Notes: generated by a model not told the origin, from the letters alone. A DNA stretch of 64,000 nucleotides from Acanthochlamys bracteata (GCA_019914995.1 CM034142.1:4917031-4981030); one strand, 5' to 3'. Positions 34,582 to 47,887 are shown, counted from the first letter of the stretch. Program-made: numbers and translations.

Positions 34582-34798
34582 AGCGGGGAGCGCAGCGGAG
34601 GTAGATAGGAGCTGACAGTGATCAGCTCGAGCAAACTAGTGTACAGAGCCGCGATCAAACTCGAGTAGCAACCAGTGTGGCAGGATCAAAGTGGGGAGGC
34701 GCAGCGGAGCCGGATCGGAGCTGGCGGAGATCGAGCTCGAGCAAATTAGGGTTCGGAGCCGCGATTGAACTCGAGTAGCAACCAGTGACGAAGGCGAC
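34582..34798. repeat. Two-copy ~109-bp tandem repeat, GC-rich
   Basis: GAGCTGACAGTGATCAGCTC-type sequence at 34,609 and GAGCTGGCGGAGATCGAGCT at 34,718 start matching units. Both continue to ACTCGAGTAGCAACCAGTG. The copies differ at many positions but keep the order. Confidence 0.75.
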
Positions 34799-35365
34799 AG
34801 ACGTCGGAGTCTATCAATTATGATTTGTCGTTCTGGTCGATAATTTTCAAGTCTATCAATTATGGTTTTTACATTCATGACTTCCCTAGGCGTATGTAGG
34901 TTGATGTATATTGGAAGAAAGTTTGCCATCGTTGAGATATTCAAGATACAAAAGAAGTAGAAGAAGTTTGGTTATGGTAGCGAATCAATAGTCTCTGCCG
35001 GACCACAGTGGAGAAGTACAATGAAGGTGGTTCCTTTGCTTTCTTGTTCAGCAAGTAATCATGGACAAGTCATAGTGGTATACATTTTATAGTAAGATGG
35101 AGTGGCTGAAAGTCAGTAAGGCTCTTGCATTTTGTGTAAAAGCTATGCTCAGTTTGGCTGGGTTATTGCATGCCCTTTGGGCAAGACATCTAAGACAGTT
35201 AATTTTCTACTTAACCGTACAGCTCGAGTTACTCAATCATCTCTAGATAATGTAATATGGATTGGTTGCCCTTTAAGTACTCGTGTCTCTATATTTTTGC
35301 TGTCTAGTGTACTCCGTGCATAAACCCCAAAAGGAGAATCCTTTACTAGATTCGAGATCCAAGAG

Positions 35366-35480
35366 ATGCCGATTTCTAAGAGACCGTTAGAGGATGTAAA
35401 AGGGTTCACTTATAGGACCCACAACCATAAATTGATCTTCAGTAAGGACGTAATTTTTGTGGAGGTCCGCCTGCGAAGAA
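35366..35480 (+). pseudogene. Copia integrase C-terminal fragment
   Basis: Reads KGFTYRTHNHKLIFSKDVIF, corresponding to the conserved copia KGYR...KKIIxSRDVxF block between integrase and RT. The frame continues to 35,680 without clear similarity. Confidence 0.75.
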
Positions 35481-35959
35481 CCCTCGAAAATGTAAACATT
35501 GTGCCGGCACTTGCTCCAAATGGGACACTAATGTTAACTTTTGCTAGAGGTGATCATCATAACCGGAGGATAATGCAAGAGAAGACGACGAATCCACTTT
35601 TGTGGCTTCACCAACCACGAGAACGTGCACCCAACAACATACCTGAGGGGCATGAGGAGTGTATTGTTAAAGGTATGTAAACCCAACATTTCTTCCTATC
35701 TTCTTTTGTTAGAAGATAGGGAACCATCTATACTGGGGAAGGCCTTTGCAAGTACAATGTAGCCTAGTCGATGAAGGCAACGTAGGTTGAGTTGCATACA
35801 CCTTTACAAGTATGCTAGGTGGTGAACTATTAGTTAGACGATGGAAGGCATTTCGCATTAGTCTACTTGGTCAAGCGTGTTGGCTGTCATCTAGTAAGAG
35901 GTACCATGCTAGGGTAGTGAAAGGGTAAGCCTAGAAGAGTGGGATCGTTTCAAGGTGAT

Positions 35960-36330
35960 CTTCTCTTAAGTGGATCAACTAATTGCGATCTAGGGTGGTT
36001 CTTACCTTATACGTTTAATTTGATCTCCTATATGGAGATGGAGCTTGATGGAAAGACTGCATTCTTGCATCTAAAGCTAGTGGAGGAAGTCATTAGCTCC
36101 ACCGAGAAAGCTTTGTGTAGTGTGGCAAGAAGGACTTGGTTTGTTGGCGTGTAAATCACTCTCTCTCGCTTGAGCAACCACGCAAATTATGATAAGAAAT
36201 TGATTAATTTCGGGAGCTTGGGTACAATAAGACGAGGGCGAACTCTTGTGGCTTATGTTTAAGAAATTCGTGGGAATTAGAGATGACTTCATTATCTTGC
36301 TACTTTATATGGATGACATACTTGTAGCGA
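35960..36330 (+). pseudogene. Copia reverse transcriptase pieces
   Basis: Contains MEMELDGKTAFLHLKLVEEV, which matches the copia block usually reading MDVKTAFLHGDLEEE, and after a shift FIILLLYMDDILVAS at 36,288-36,330. The YMDD aspartates are intact but the frame is not. Confidence 0.82.
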
Positions 36331-37100
36331 GCCCAAGCATGGTGGTGTAGTTCAGTAATTTAGAACTAATTTTGCTAATAATTCCATAAAGAACTAGGGA
36401 CAACAAACAAGATTGGAGGATGTAGTGACGTGATTTCTTTTTTTTTTAAAAGACATCAGACTTTGTGAGGCAAGCCACATGACGAGAGTGTTGTGACGTT
36501 TCTACATTCATTATAGAAAGTATGTTACACCCTATTCCTACTAATTGAATTAGCTTTATAGGAATATCTTGGCCAAGACAAGGAGGAGATATGCATCAAC
36601 TAGCAACTAGGAGCTTATTGTATGCCATGTAGGTGAATGACAAGTTCCTATAATGTTGAGCATCAAGATGTCGAAATCCTACGGTACTAGAAGGACCCCT
36701 AGAAGTTGCATTGTTTTACAAACAACCCCAATTTCCAATCAAGGGCACTCAAATTTTGTAAGAGGTTTGGATAGAACATGTTCCACAAGTGACTATGTGT
36801 TTACCCTTAATGTTGCATTATCGGCTGGTGTTTGGAATTGAATATTTGGCAACTACCTAGGTTTGCAAAACAGGTGTATGGATGCTGAGGAACCCAACTT
36901 AATAAATAAGAAGTGGTGTTCTTATTTTGTATAGCTAGAAAACTTTGTAGTTGGTAATCATACTAGGTTGGAACAAATATACGTATGATATTATGGTTTA
37001 TCAGGAGTTGGTGAACAGTGGAAGCATTAGCATCCTCTAGGTTTCTACCAAGGAAAACCTTATGAATCAATGGCCTGCAAATAACATCACACTTGTCGAG

Positions 37101-39440
37101 CAGTATAGGGTCGCGCTTATGATTGCACAGTTCATTGCACTAGTCCTATGTTATAGGATCACGAACTCATGGTTTTTAGTAAAATTATTTGATTAATAGA
37201 TGTAAAATGTTTTACAGGGGCATCACCCACAAAGACAAAGATTGTTTTCATTCGGATCGGAGGAGATGGGGGCAAGTAGAGCCAAACTGCTTGAGATATG
37301 TTAGGCAATGGATGTTTAAATCGAAGGTTCTTAAACTGCATTGCACTAACTAATATACTAGAGATGGTCTACACAAATATAGAATCGGTCGAACTGCATA
37401 CGATAATGTCATCACATACATAGATATTTCAGGCGGGCACGGTGAAAGTATATATGGTCTTTAGGTGTTGTACGGAGAAGTACATAAAGCACATAATTGT
37501 GCATTGATCTAAAAGAAAAAGTTGTCTCCTCCCCTCCTGTTTTTGTTCCTAGAGTTAATAAAAAATTTTCCAGTGGTAATACTGTCTCTAACAAACTATT
37601 GTATACGCAAAAAAATTATAAATAAAGTTGACGCATTTCTTTACAGTAACGAGATTAGAGGAGTTCAAACTTGAGATGGATGGGGATATTTGCTGATGCT
37701 TACATTATATACATAATCTAGTGTACATTTATACCATATATGCTTGACTTTATTTAGAAAAACTGATTAAAAAGAATCTTACTACTTTGGTTTACTTACT
37801 TTCAACAATGTTGTGCAGCCTGAGTACTTTTGATTAAAACTTGACTTTTCAATGGAGTTTTGCAAATGCCCAATTGGCTTTGAAAGCTAAGACATTGAAG
37901 TTTACTCATTAATTTTTTCAGAGTTTTCTAGCCAGTTAATTGATGAATATTCATAGATGAATTTGACACACAGTATAGAACCGAATCATATGTAGCTTCT
38001 GGAATAAGTGAATTTGCAGGTTTTTCTGATTTTTATATAGTATTTGTGATATATGATTGGAAGAATAAAACATCGATCTTAAGTTTTCATATTTTTATAT
38101 ATTTTTTGGAGGCCAAACAGACCCCAAAGTGGTGCAAACAACCGGTTGGATAGAGAGTTCGAATTAGTTTTAGCGTGCATCAACTTTATTATGGAAAGAA
38201 AAATCCTATTATTTAAATACTCAATTTTTAGATTTCTTAGGGAGGGAGAAAAACAGAGGCAGAGCAGAGGCGGTGAATGTAGGATTTATTTCGTGGGTGT
38301 TCTTGCTACTAGAACATGGAGAAGGATGGACGAAGAAAACAGGAAAGAAAAGAGACGGCAGCTCGCTCAACACCACTCTTTGTCCAGGTGTTTTTTTGTT
38401 TTATTTCTCACATTTTTCTTTATTTTTATTAGATCTGAAAATAATGAACGAGATTTCTCTTTGATGGGCCAATGATGTAGCCTAACTTTGATGATTTAAT
38501 TCTTAATTGTATGTTATTCGAAATATGAATGGTTTATAGATAAGCTTAGGGCGTCCATAGGGGATGTTGAAGGCCTCGTGGTTGTATACTATCCGAATTC
38601 TAGTATAAAGAAGATTATGAAGACAATTTCCCATCAGGCATCCATAAGATCCATATGTATCATTTGGGTCAAATGTAAAGAACAAATTTCAAAAGCGGCG
38701 ATAAAGTTGATCACTATATTTTACATAGTTGCAAGAAAGTTTCTTCCATCCACATTCAATCATATAATGGAGAGTATCGACAAGTGGATTGTGAGATAGA
38801 ATGATAACTTCTGGAATTTAGTGTCGAAAGATGGGCTCGTTCTTATTTTGAAGACAGACGTACAACATAATTACCACCAATATTGCAGAATATCTTAACA
38901 CAATGTTAAAAGGTTCGAGACTACTATTTTTGTATTGCTTACTTGGTCGATCATCTGAGAGGTCTGTTGTACACATTTTACGATCGTAGACAACAAGCAA
39001 TAGAGGTTAACACCACATTGAATTCATTGTGTGAAATTAAACTTCGTCGGTTGACCATCAAGAATATCGAGTCTTCAATGGACATATGAAAGAGATTGTA
39101 GACTTGCAGTGAGCACTAGCAAATGTTTGAGTGTCCTATTTTGATAAAATCACATGTGAATATACCTTGACTGCGACAAGACACCATCACGTCTCCATCC
39201 ACAACCTCTGCTCTCATTATTATAAGACAAAACATCCGACAGCATATACAGAATTCATTAATCTGATTGATAATCTCAATGAGTGGCAAATTTCTGTCAA
39301 AAATTGCTATAGAACTATGTTCCCCCGGATAATTCTTAAGAAGTGTATGTAGAAAGCGAAGTGAGAATTTTTTTCGTAAGGTAAGGAAGAACCGAGAAAA
39401 AGTGTTTGCAATTTGGTAGGTACGAACAGAATAGACAAAC
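37101..39440. other. Spacer, no gene recognised
   Basis: AT-rich sequence. An open frame at 38,146-38,475 (+) encodes 109 residues with a basic middle and a hydrophobic end, but has no recognised family and no supporting splice or codon pattern. A stretch AGGCCAAACAGACCCCAAAG near 38,110 looks like a MITE terminus, but its partner was not found. Confidence 0.35.
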
Positions 39441-40250
39441 TAAGGGGGGCAATATATATCCAACTCTAAACTAAACTCGAAATCGATCTATTTAATTAGG
39501 GTTAGGGTTGAAAGTTCTAACCCGTATAAATATATAAGTTGGATTAGGGTTGAACGAATTTGACCTGATTATTAAATGGGTAGATCTGTAAATGACTCAC
39601 CAACCCAATTACCATATAATAAAATTTTATAATAAAAAGAATCGATAAAAATAATTTATAAATTATTAAATTGTATTATATTTATAATTAATTATTTACT
39701 TTCATATTTTAGTAAAATAGTGTAAGATTAGAATTATAATATTATAAAAACTATTACTATGTAGGTGTTTTCTTAATGACGAATTTGGATTTCGTATAAA
39801 ACTTTTATCAAAGTTTTGTAAGATAGTAATATTTATTAAAATTTTAATCGAAACTATTAGTATGTATTTATAATTACAAAATTTCCACCGTCACCACATA
39901 TTTTTAAAAAATAAAAATAAAATTTTTTTTGGATATTCTAAGGACCGTAAAAGATACTAAGAAATGCACATTTTAAATGACACTCACTATATCTCTTCAC
40001 CAAGAACGTGTACTTTCATTCTAACTAATTTTATAATTGAACTCAAGCTTAAAAGTGTAGAATTAAAATTAAAAATTTTAATTATTAAATAGGTAAACCT
40101 GAATGTGAGCCTATTATTATATAGGTTGGGTTAGAGTTGATAATTTTGATCTATATAAATTAATGAGTTAGGTTATGATTGAACGAATTTGATCCGATTA
40201 TTAAATGTGGCGACCCCAAACGTACCCACCAATCTAAATTGCCACTCCTA
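39441..40250. mobile_element. Non-autonomous hAT element, 810 bp
   Basis: The left end TAAGGGGGGCAAT pairs with the reverse complement of the right end, TAGGAGTGGCAAT. The 8-bp flanks AGACAAAC (39,433-39,440) and AGATAAAC (40,251-40,258) differ at one base. Near both ends there is sequence of the type GTTGAACGAATTTGA(C/T)C followed by TGATTATTAAAT, giving internal direct repetition at about 39,550 and 40,170. The centre is very AT-rich. No transposase. Confidence 0.82.
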
Positions 40251-43200
40251 AGATAAACCTACAACCAGCCAAATTTATTTCACCCAATGACACAAAGGAA
40301 CAAGGAGCGTTGAATAATTTAGACAAATAACGTCTTGAATCTCTAGTAGAGTTGGAAGTAGTTAAACTAATTTGCATTTAATCCTTGAATTGCCATCCCG
40401 AAAGTTAGAGCTATAAGCATGTGTATTATCATCAATATGTAGCATGGAATGCACATTATATTTGTGCTCTTCCTTCTTTCATTGCAAGATTTACGACCTT
40501 ATGCGGTCTTTTTTTGAAATTGTGTGACCATAACCAACCATTTTTGCAATTATGCGACTATTAGCTTACTCGGGCTCTTTTTAGAAGGAGGAAACCGCAA
40601 ATATTATAGTTCACAATGTCAAATTATACTTGCACAAGATCACGCAATGTCAAACTATTATCATTTAAGATTGCACATGATGTTGAGAGATATATAATTG
40701 ATTTGTATATGTGTTAATGTTCTTCTTTCTAAATACTTGTAAGCTTGCAAAATAGATTTTGTTTTTCCATTTTGACAATGCAGTGCTTAGGCACTTATGA
40801 CGATTCACACATGCGCCTTTTAGAGGAGTACTCCACAAATATTATAGTCAGACAGGGTCACAAACGACCACATATGAATTACACGATGTAGCACATGTTA
40901 CTGGAAGATATTTGATTTGTCAATGTGTTCATTCCTTTTTGACTGAATATTTAGAAACTTGATGGATTCTCCGACAAGCATTATGGTCGTACAAGGTCGC
41001 ACACTACCAGGCATGACGCAGAAGGCGTACACAAGCATATGCCAACTACTAAAACATTAACTTATAACAAAAAATAGTCATAATCTCAAAAGCCTGTATA
41101 CATGATGCATTCAAAATTTACCATTTTACAATAAAAAATTATAATAACTCGAGGCATATACGAGCTTTTGTTCTTTGTCATCTAAAGTTGATGTCTCTGC
41201 ATTACCGAGACAGTAGAGTTCTATTTCTTTTTCAATCTGAATTAAGAGATTCTATCCGACGTGATCAAGCTACAGTCTCCATCACCACAAAGATATTCAA
41301 GATACATCAATACAAAACCTTCGTAATTACCGTTGCAATAATAAACAAATCTAATTTTAGTTAGTTAATTACTTATTTTCTACTAATACATTAATACACG
41401 ATTCAAACTAGAATGTACTTACGCAATCATTTGTTGTGGACCGTCGACATGGCTCAACTTCCACCCATCGTATGACGAGCAAATATTACACTTTTCAACA
41501 ATGGAGAGAGAACTCACACCAAAAAATCGTGCCCTCTCTTAATTTAAAATCTTTTTTGAAGTTGTACACTTTTATTGTCAACTCTCTTGTAAGGAACTCT
41601 ATAGCAATCCAACACCCTTTCCTTATTTTGCTAAGGAAGATGACATTACCTCTGCCCATAGTAATAAGAGTCATCTTTCCTATGAACCTTTTTCTTCCAT
41701 CGTTTGGGAATGTTTTCCTGTATAATGATGTACAATCTTCATACAAACCTTACTACAATATACCATAATAAAGCATGCATAAGCATTGTAGCAACAAAAT
41801 TTTATAACATTACCACAAATCTTACAACTAATTAGTAAGTTAACAAATTTTACCACAAATAATATTTTCTGAACCAAGCACTTGCCATCAGATGCTTTCA
41901 GCTTAGATAAATCTTTTTGCAACTAGTACACAAATTCATCCATACACTATTACATAAGATAAATAGAATATTTTAAAACGACAAACATCGTTACAAAATT
42001 TGATACTAACACAAAATCTCATAGAAACGTCACCTCTATCTGCATCCACTTCTCAAAGGTTGCTAAGCAAGCGAAGAAGCACCAATTATAATAACCAACT
42101 TAAAGGGTAGTAATTTTATTTCCATTATTTTTGATTTGGTGGCTACACTACTTGTCATCTACTTCCGAGAGCAACGCATCAAGATTATATTATTGCACTC
42201 TTGTCGGCTTCTGCTTCGCCATCTTGCATGTTGGGCCCATATAGTTACCTCTCAACACAATAACCATTTTCCTTATTATTTGCTATACTGCTTCAAGGGT
42301 TCTCCACCTACCATATCTCTTTCGTATCTTTCTTATTAAAGGTTTTCACTTTTTATAATGATTACATATGGAGAACCCTTCATTAATTATCTTTGTAGAA
42401 ACCTCAACTCCATCTCATGTCTCGATGCCTACGATTTCCAAATTTTCTCTTCCGTTTGAGTTCATGGACGCGATAGTACAATACCTTCTTCATTGTCCTT
42501 CCGAGTGACAAACGAGAAACTGATATCTCGAACAACAGTGAATTTATTGAAGGAGCTACATCATCATCACCAAACTTTATATTCTTTGAGCCATCCTTCG
42601 CAATTATTAAGTATTATAAGCTATCATTAATTAATTAATGAGAAATAATAACTTGTTTAAAATAAAAAAAATGTTCAAAAATCCCATATTCTGGAGTTTA
42701 GGGAACAAATCTTCAACATCCTTCCCACCGATAGTGGCCTTAGATTAATTGTTCTTATATTTTAACAATAATAGCTAATTGTAGATACTCAATGTTGATA
42801 AAGGTAACAATGTTAGACACAACAAGAAAGAATCATACACCTAAATCTACACCGTTCAATAAAACATAAATCCCAAATAGAATTTGTGACGTTTACTAAC
42901 AATTATTTTAAATATAGGAATTATACGGTAACAGTAATGCTTACAACAACTCGTATGACAAATCTAGCGAATTATAAGGTTTTCTTTATGATGGACCCTT
43001 TCTCTATCTAGCCAAACCCTTTTTAGAGATTCAGCTATTGATCTCAATATCACAAAGAAAGCTGTATAAAGCAGATAAATTATCAATCAACTTCAGTAAC
43101 CCAAGTCAACGACATGTTTCTACTTATTCAAAATTTTGAGTTAGACAAGATCTAATAATCTAATCTTGAGGAAATCTTCCAGAGTATATTCATAATATAG

Positions 43201-45483
43201 ACTGTTATACACATACTTCAATAGCGTCCTAATCAACATGCCATCATTTGCTTTAAAAAAAAAATCTTCCAAATCACTCCATTTCTTATCTTATTATGTT
43301 TTGGTAAAGATGCATCGCCTTCTTTACTTATGCAGAGTATAGTAATATGGTGGAACTTTTTCAAACCATACTCCAATTTTCTCTCTCGATTGTGAAAGCT
43401 ATCCCTTGTCTTTTATATTTAACGTCCTCATGCAGCAAGCTCTAATGAATTATCTAATTTGAAGCTAAAAGTTTGAGCATGCCGAGAATGATCTCTCCAA
43501 GGCAAGAGGCTCTCAACATCTCAAGCCTTATCTATTTATGAGATATTTTACTTTAGATATCTTAACATAATTTTTCTAAATTCTCCCAAAAGTTTTTGAT
43601 ACTTTCTAGCAATTTATTCTTCAAAATCTCCACGTCTATAATTTTTATAGCATATACGAATGGCTCAAAGTCATCCAAATATAAGTTAGAGATGCACTAT
43701 TATAAGGACAAAGTGCGACTTTTGTGACTATTGTGCGACCCTTGCGACCACCTATATGACTAAACATGTGCGACATGTGCGACCATAGTTGTGCGAGATC
43801 ACCCTAATGCAGACGATATGGCACCAAGCAACAATGCGATGGATATAGTGAATGAGAGATTATGGGAACATAATTCACTTGGGAGCCCATAAAATTGATG
43901 CAATAAAGGACGAATTATAAGACGAGATTATAGATTATGACGACAATTTAGAGCGGTTTCATAAAATTTACATCAGTTTGAGAAATTAGGAGAATTTGCA
44001 GCCGGGAGAGTGAGATTTTAAAGCAAGAGGAACCAAAATGTTAGGGATCTAAGATAAAGGTATTTGGATATGTTCACATCAAAAAACGGTTAGGAAAATA
44101 ACTTTTGAAAGGTGGCCTAAAAAAATAAAATTGACTTGGACATGGCCTATTTGATGAAATGACCTATCATTCTTTATCTCAGCACTTTGATTGCTCTTAA
44201 TCTTGCCCCAACTAACGTATGTTTGTCTTCCTCACTGATCAAATTGTCATACTCATTCCTAAACCGTGACCAACACTAGTCCAAATCAGGCTCAGATCAT
44301 AATCTGCACTCGGCCTAATGGTGTAAGTTTATTTAAAACCAATTCAATCCAACTCAAAATTCAACACATGCCAGATTATTTCAAATTTTCGACAAAACCT
44401 CCCTATAAACTCGAAAAGGAAAAATATAAACCTTAGTCTAACCCTCACTTATCAATTCACAATAATTACTCAAGAATAAAATGCAACATCGAGAACTATA
44501 TATTCCATTACAAACAAAGATGACTTAACATAGTATAGAAAGGTATAGATCCTCAGCCAAGTATATGGAATGTAACTAATTACAACTAAATGATTACCCT
44601 TAATGCGCGTATCTGATTAACGTGCCACACAATGTTTTAGAGGCGCCAAAGAAAAGAAAGACTGAAGCTTGTTTCAGTGAGGTGAAAAATAGAATGCACA
44701 ATTTAAGATTCCTAATTCATTACTTATGATCCTTATCTTTCTAAATGAATAAAAATATAAGGATTGGATCTGATTGATCCTACCAAATTCTGAATCGTCC
44801 TATACCGATTCAGTACTTAGTAGGAAAAATACGATTTTATACAATGCTGTATGCAACAAGCTAAGATCATACCGTAAAACCAATTCAATATGCTTTATGA
44901 ATTATAAAAAGCATTACTCAACATTTCAAATAAATACATGTGTACAAGTAATATACAAAACTAACTTATTAGTATTAGTCAAATACATGATCTTAAATCA
45001 TGAACCAAAATGTTAGATAAATAATTTAAAAGTAATCAAAAGAAAATTATTCGATTAAAGGATTTAACTAAAGAGTATAAAATAGTAAATTGATATGTAA
45101 ATAAAATGGATAATAAATACTTTATAAATAAAATGCTAATTAATACCTATCAATAACCAATAAATGTATATTAAGAATTCAACATTCATACAAAGCCACA
45201 ATCCATAATGATCAACACTAGTCACGAAGTCAGGACACCAAAGCACACATCCCTACAAACTAATCCCAGTGCCATGGTACCGCTCGCACACGGATTGCCC
45301 ACCTAATCTACAGATGAAAAGAGAGGAGAGATAAGAGGAGATCCTAAACTAAGCTCCGGATTTTCGCCAGCCTTAATGCAGCGCGAGCATCCAAGAATTA
45401 TAAAATCCACAAACACATCAACGTATACAATTTACTTAAAACTCTAAAAAATCACCCAATATAAATCACTAGCTTATCATATG
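40251..45483. other. Long AT-rich spacer, no gene supported
   Basis: No domain was recognised with confidence. A minus-strand frame at 41,495-41,746 (83 residues) ends NFKKDFKLREGTIFWCEF, faintly like the end of a B3-type domain, but this is too weak to call. Words built on TGCGACC recur at 40,480-41,060 and 43,690-43,830. Probably old repeat sequence. Confidence 0.4.
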
Positions 45484-47126
45484 TGTTAGATATTCCTGCA
45501 GGATCAACTCAAGAGGGGAGGGGTGAATTGAGTTGATCTATAAAATTTTTCGTTAAGTTTGTAATCCTACTGGCAGAGAGCTGACAGCCGGCTGTGTCAA
45601 TGCTGTAACCTGCAGACAGAAGAGTTAGTGTGTTTACTGACAGAAGTGACAAAGAGTAGTGCTCAGGGTATTTAACGTGGTTCGGCAAAACCCCTTTGCC
45701 TACATCCACGGTCGCTCTATCACTAGAGCCAAAGCTTCACTAGACCTTTAATAAGCTACAAATACACCTAGAGCGAAGTGCTTCGCCAAGCACACATACT
45801 CTACCGGGTTTCTTCGCCAAGACAACCCCTACCAGCCTCCTGGACACACCTGTCCCCCTGGCTGATTTGCTAGCACTATTACAAGGTCTAAGAGCTTACA
45901 CCAAGCTCTACCTGAGCTTCCTTTACCGGTGCATGCAGCACCACCTTTACACTGTAAGTGACAAGTTACAAAAAAATAAACAAGTATTGAGTGCAGGATC
46001 TATCTTATGAGTGTTGAGTGTTTAATCAGTGATTCAGATGAGATGATCGGAGAGATTGCTGAGAGATTTCTTCAGTATGATTTGCAGCAAGATTTGTTTG
46101 TGTGGAGTAGTTAAGTTCGTGACCGGCAGTGGGAGTTTTTTTGTGTAGAGTGGTAGAGTTGTTGTATGTCTCTATTTTTGCTTGGATTCTCTCTACTTCT
46201 ATTTTCTTTTTGTTCTCTCCCTGTTTTTCTCTATTTCTCCACACGTTTTCTCGTTCTTTGTGACTCCTTTTTATAGAACATCTTTCTGTCGGGCGGGAGA
46301 GCCGTTGAGGAAAATTCTTTATTGGCCTTTCGGTTCTTCACGTCGAGAAGGAATTGTGTTGTCTAGTGGTTCTTCTTTGTGTTTGTGCAAAGTCTTTGTT
46401 GCATTGAATGCGTTGAAGAGATTTGAATTTCGCCAACGGTTGAGTGCTTAATTCAGCTAAGCTTCATTTGAATCTCGGTGGTGATAAGTTGATATGGTAT
46501 GTCCATAATAAATGCTGATGCGAGTTGACCGCTTGGTGATCAAGGACTTTGACCGCTTTCTTTCCTTGATTATTGAGCTTCCCTTTTGTGTGAAAGTGAA
46601 GATGATTCTAGCTTTTGAAAATCTTCTATTTGAAGTCCTTCAGTCCGTTGTGATTGCAGGTGATTTTTGAAGGCAAGGGAAACTTCGTTGCCGTTGAACA
46701 TATGGATCTGTCCCAAAAGCAGAAGAAATGCATATGCTTGATGAGCCAAACAATCGATCGTAATGTGGTTGCTTTGCATCCTCTGGCCCCGTATGTTGTT
46801 CTCTGTCCCGCTTGAGAGTGACATAGCGATTGGTCATTATTTATTTTGTGGCATCCTACATCACCGTATGTTGTTCTCTGTCCCGCTTCAAGCGGTCGAG
46901 CGGTGATTGTGATGTGGCTGTGGCATCCCTCTGTCCCCGTGTCTTTGTCCTCTGTCCATTATGTAGTAGCATAACAATTAGTGTATGATGCATTTTTTTG
47001 TCTCTTTGTAAATTAAATGATCTTTGTTTGTCTAATCCTGCAGACTTGTTTTCAGATTATTAGTCTTATATAAATCATAGTTCTTAATTCTTTATTATCA
47101 TCAAAATTATCCTTGTATTTCCAACA
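45484..47126 (-). mobile_element. SIRE-like solo LTR, 1.64 kb
   Basis: On the + strand it begins TGTTAGATATTCC and ends GTATTTCCAACA; on the minus strand it therefore starts TGTTGGAAATAC. The flanks ATATG (45,479-45,483) and ATGTG (47,127-47,131) differ at one base, consistent with a 5-bp duplication. No internal retroelement domains lie beside it, so it is a solo LTR. Length and the first 60 nt match the LTR at 22,880-23,979. Inside, CCGTATGTTGTTCTCTGTCC occurs twice (46,789 and 46,864). Confidence 0.8.
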
Positions 47127-47879
47127 ATGTGAAAGCATAATAGCGTTGTATCAACTATTCTCAAATTATATATTATCGTCATAAATTATTTCCCTTTAGG
47201 TAAAACATAATAGAAGCATATTAATCTTATTCGTGAACTTACATAAATTCATACTTCTGAATTCCAAATAGTGTTCACATAATATTTCAATAAACCACAA
47301 GTTCTAATAATTAGAATTATTATTAATGATATTATAAGTATTTATCGTTTCTCAATAAATATGCATCACATACAATTATGCATCATAAGGTGTCTAATTA
47401 TAATATGCAAAAAAAGTACTAAGGTACGTCGGAGGATTAAGACAGATGTTACTCGTGCCGAAAATCCAACAAAAATTTAGAAAAAAAAGTGGCACGGTAA
47501 CCTCACATGATATCCATATGAATCCATGAGCTAACTCTAAGCCAAACTATTCAGTTAATCCTCCTTGTCAGATGCAGATACCTAGGCATATGCAACTACT
47601 TTACATTCACATGCCACCAAAGCTGATTTCAATCATACAACTAACAACCTTATCACTTACTGAATTTTAATTTGGACACACGCAATTACAATTCAAAATC
47701 TTAAAACATCACAATTGTGTTTGCCTAAATAATAAACATCCTACAAACCACAGTACATCGATCGTCTAGTGCTAGTGCTACCTCAATTTAAAGGCTTACC
47801 AAGATAAAGGTCATGGATTAAAAAGAAGTTCAACAGCAACTTTAAGGCTAAATACAAGCATTATTACTGATCTGCAATA
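47127..47879. other. Spacer left of the hAT element
   Basis: AT-rich, no coding domain recognised. It continues, across the hAT insertion, into 53,551 and beyond. Confidence 0.45.
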
Positions 47880-47887
47880 CGAGACCC
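47880..47887. repeat. hAT target site duplication, left copy
   Basis: CGAGACCC, identical to 53,543-53,550 at the other end of the element. Confidence 0.93.

Larger units (their letters stand above)
33650..34810 (-). mobile_element. Decayed hAT derivative related to the 47,888 element
   Basis: The GC-rich right part shares CTCGAGCAAATTAGGGTTCGGA with the 5' leader of the complete hAT element (there CTCAAGTAAATTTAGGGCTCGGA at about 53,020-53,045), and TAGCAACCAGTG resembles CACCAACAGCG downstream. It contains no transposase. Ends and target duplication were not found, so relationship and limits are tentative. Confidence 0.42.
35000..37100 (+). mobile_element. Ty1/copia relic, + strand
   Basis: Integrase end at 35,130-35,480 (VIWIGCPLST, then GFTYRTHNHKLIFSKDVIFV), reverse transcriptase pieces at 35,960-36,330, and an RNase H end near 37,015-37,080 (VSTKENLMNQWPANN). 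No gag or protease was found and no LTR pair was identified. Frames are broken throughout. A word TCTGCCGGACCA near 34,995 is shared with the border of the LTR at 22,880. Confidence 0.72.

Noticed and set aside
38146..38475. 109-codon open frame with basic and hydrophobic parts
   Set aside because: No recognised domain, no splice support and AT-rich surroundings; a frame of this length is expected by chance in several kilobases.
39490..39520. Telomere-like TTAGGGTTAGGG
   Set aside because: Only two units, inside a hAT derivative whose termini explain the region.
46182..46451. 89-codon open frame with hydrophobic start
   Set aside because: It lies inside the SIRE-like solo LTR, which has no coding function in this family.
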